A DNA stretch of 64,000 nucleotides, from the NCBI RefSeq assembly GCF_000383855.1, contig NZ_KB912877.1:2061285-2125284 (forward strand). The letters run 5' to 3'. Below, piece by piece: positions 63,446 to 64,000 of the stretch (within the stretch, counting starts at the first letter, position 1; every line of letters begins with the position of its first letter). The notes below the pieces were generated by a model. The model saw nothing but the letters and a program-made list of their open reading frames with translations, was not told the DNA's origin and did not search any database. The translations under genes and the position numbers were made by a program. The DNA is from Methylobacter marinus A45 (GTDB taxonomy: Bacteria > Pseudomonadota > Gammaproteobacteria > Methylococcales > Methylomonadaceae).

Positions 63446-63498
63446 GTGCGAATGCCCTGAAGGGCACAAGTACCCATAGGGCATAAATGAATTCGCAC
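63446..63498. repeat. GTGCGAAT palindrome with loop module
   Basis: GTGCGAAT, then GCCCTGAAGGGCACAAG..CCCATAGGGCATAAAT, then GAATTCGCAC: the clearest example of the loop module inserted into the simple palindrome. Confidence 0.7.
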
Positions 63499-63590
63499 CT
63501 GCAGTATATCTGCCATAATCAGAATGACAGACTCAGCAGCGCCTTTATTAAAATTTCGGCAACATACGCACAGAAACCACCTTAATCAAT

Positions 63591-64000
63591 ATGAGCAATA
63601 TCGTCTGGCATCACCATAAAATCACCAAAAAAAATCGCATCGAACAACTTCAGCAATCGCCCTGTGTTTTATGGTTTACTGGCCTCAGCGGTTCAGGCAA
63701 ATCCACTTTGGCGGGCGCCTTGGAAGAAAAGCTGTTTTCGATGGGCTACCACGTTTATCTGCTCGATGGGGATAATGTCAGGCACGGTCTTTGTAAGGAT
63801 TTAGGCTTCAGCGATCAAGACCGGGTTGAAAACATCCGCCGCATCGGAGAGGTTTCAAAACTGATGGTCGATGCCGGCATGATTGTCTTGGCCGCCTTTA
63901 TTTCGCCTTTCAGGCAAGACCGGCAGATAGTGCGGCAATTGGTCGATGACCAGGAGTTTATTGAAATTCATGTCAATACGCCGCTGGCAGTCTGTGAGCA
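63591..64000 (+). CDS. cysC: Adenylyl-sulfate kinase, 5' part
   Basis: The ATG at 63591 opens a frame that runs off the window end (136 codons visible). The protein reads [20 protein letters not shown], then [20 protein letters not shown] (P-loop ~32-39), [29 protein letters not shown] (APS-binding DGDN and the RxxNxRR segment) and [12 protein letters not shown]. These are the hallmarks of APS kinase, which phosphorylates adenylyl sulfate to PAPS in sulfate activation. Whether it is a stand-alone CysC or fused to another domain cannot be seen. Confidence 0.9.
   Translation, partial: MSNIVWHHHKITKKNRIEQLQQSPCVLWFTGLSGSGKSTLAGALEEKLFSMGYHVYLLDGDNVRHGLCKDLGFSDQDRVENIRRIGEVSKLMVDAGMIVLAAFISPFRQDRQIVRQLVDDQEFIEIHVNTPLAVCE

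Larger units (their letters stand above)
62603..63590. other. Repeat cluster between comEA and cysC
   Basis: 988 bp without a convincing gene. In order: repeat A (62783-62910), a long imperfect hairpin (63012-63078, GTGGGAGCGATGCC against GGGCATCACTCCCAC), a short MITE B (63274-63367) and a loop-module palindrome (63446-63498). A 60-codon open frame at 63095 has no ribosome site or recognisable content. Confidence 0.6.

Overview
The window looks like a chromosomal segment of a gammaproteobacterial methanotroph of the Methylococcales type. The pointers are an octaheme hydroxylamine oxidoreductase with its HaoB partner, a System II (ResB/ResC) cytochrome c maturation locus beside cytochrome c4 and DsbA, gammaproteobacterial PolA, RelA, EngB and CreBC, and an exosortase K system. 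This is inference from gene content; there is no rRNA or pmo/mxa gene to settle it.

Layout. 1-4.1 kb: end of an acyl-CoA-dehydrogenase-fold flavoprotein, a methyltransferase, a lipoprotein hydrolase and an MprF-C-like acyltransferase. 4.5-10.1 kb: accessory island with an IS5-type element, a rearranged Rhs toxin locus with a probable immunity gene, and repeat elements. 10.2-12.9 kb: haoAB. 13.3-15.3 kb: an orphan gene and a methyltransferase. 15.6-19.8 kb: a compact one-carbon-type cluster (MTHFR-like, NrtS-like, core-MetE-like; divergent PanB-like and MerR regulator), the best candidate here for an undescribed pathway. 19.9-20.8 kb: decayed Tn3-type transposase cut by a MITE. 20.9-29.6 kb: HDOD-GAF, VOC, GNAT and lipase genes, then a VIT/vWA surface protein with exosortase K and an alcohol dehydrogenase. 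30-34.5 kb: accessory cassette with a papain-like protein, a beta-propeller lipoprotein, another lipoprotein and a nitroreductase. 34.7-41 kb: Tat oxidoreductase, creBC, YbdK ligase, M20 amidohydrolase. 41.1-45.3 kb: Tat sulfatase enclosed by inverted repeats, one of which carries an IS110-family element whose bridge RNA guides can be read by eye. 45.5-54.4 kb: DUF218, cupin, dsbA-resC-resB-cytochrome c4, engB, MBL hydrolase, HDOD. 54.9-55.6 kb: ORF-less group II intron inside a repeat. 55.6-64 kb: polA, relA, ugd, comEA and the start of cysC.

The strongest genome-wide theme is the density of palindromic and MITE-like repeats. At least five families occur, some with arms that vary in a compensatory way around a conserved loop, and several have been used as landing sites by an IS5 element, an IS110 element and a group II intron. 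Remnants of a REP-associated tyrosine transposase lie next to one of them.
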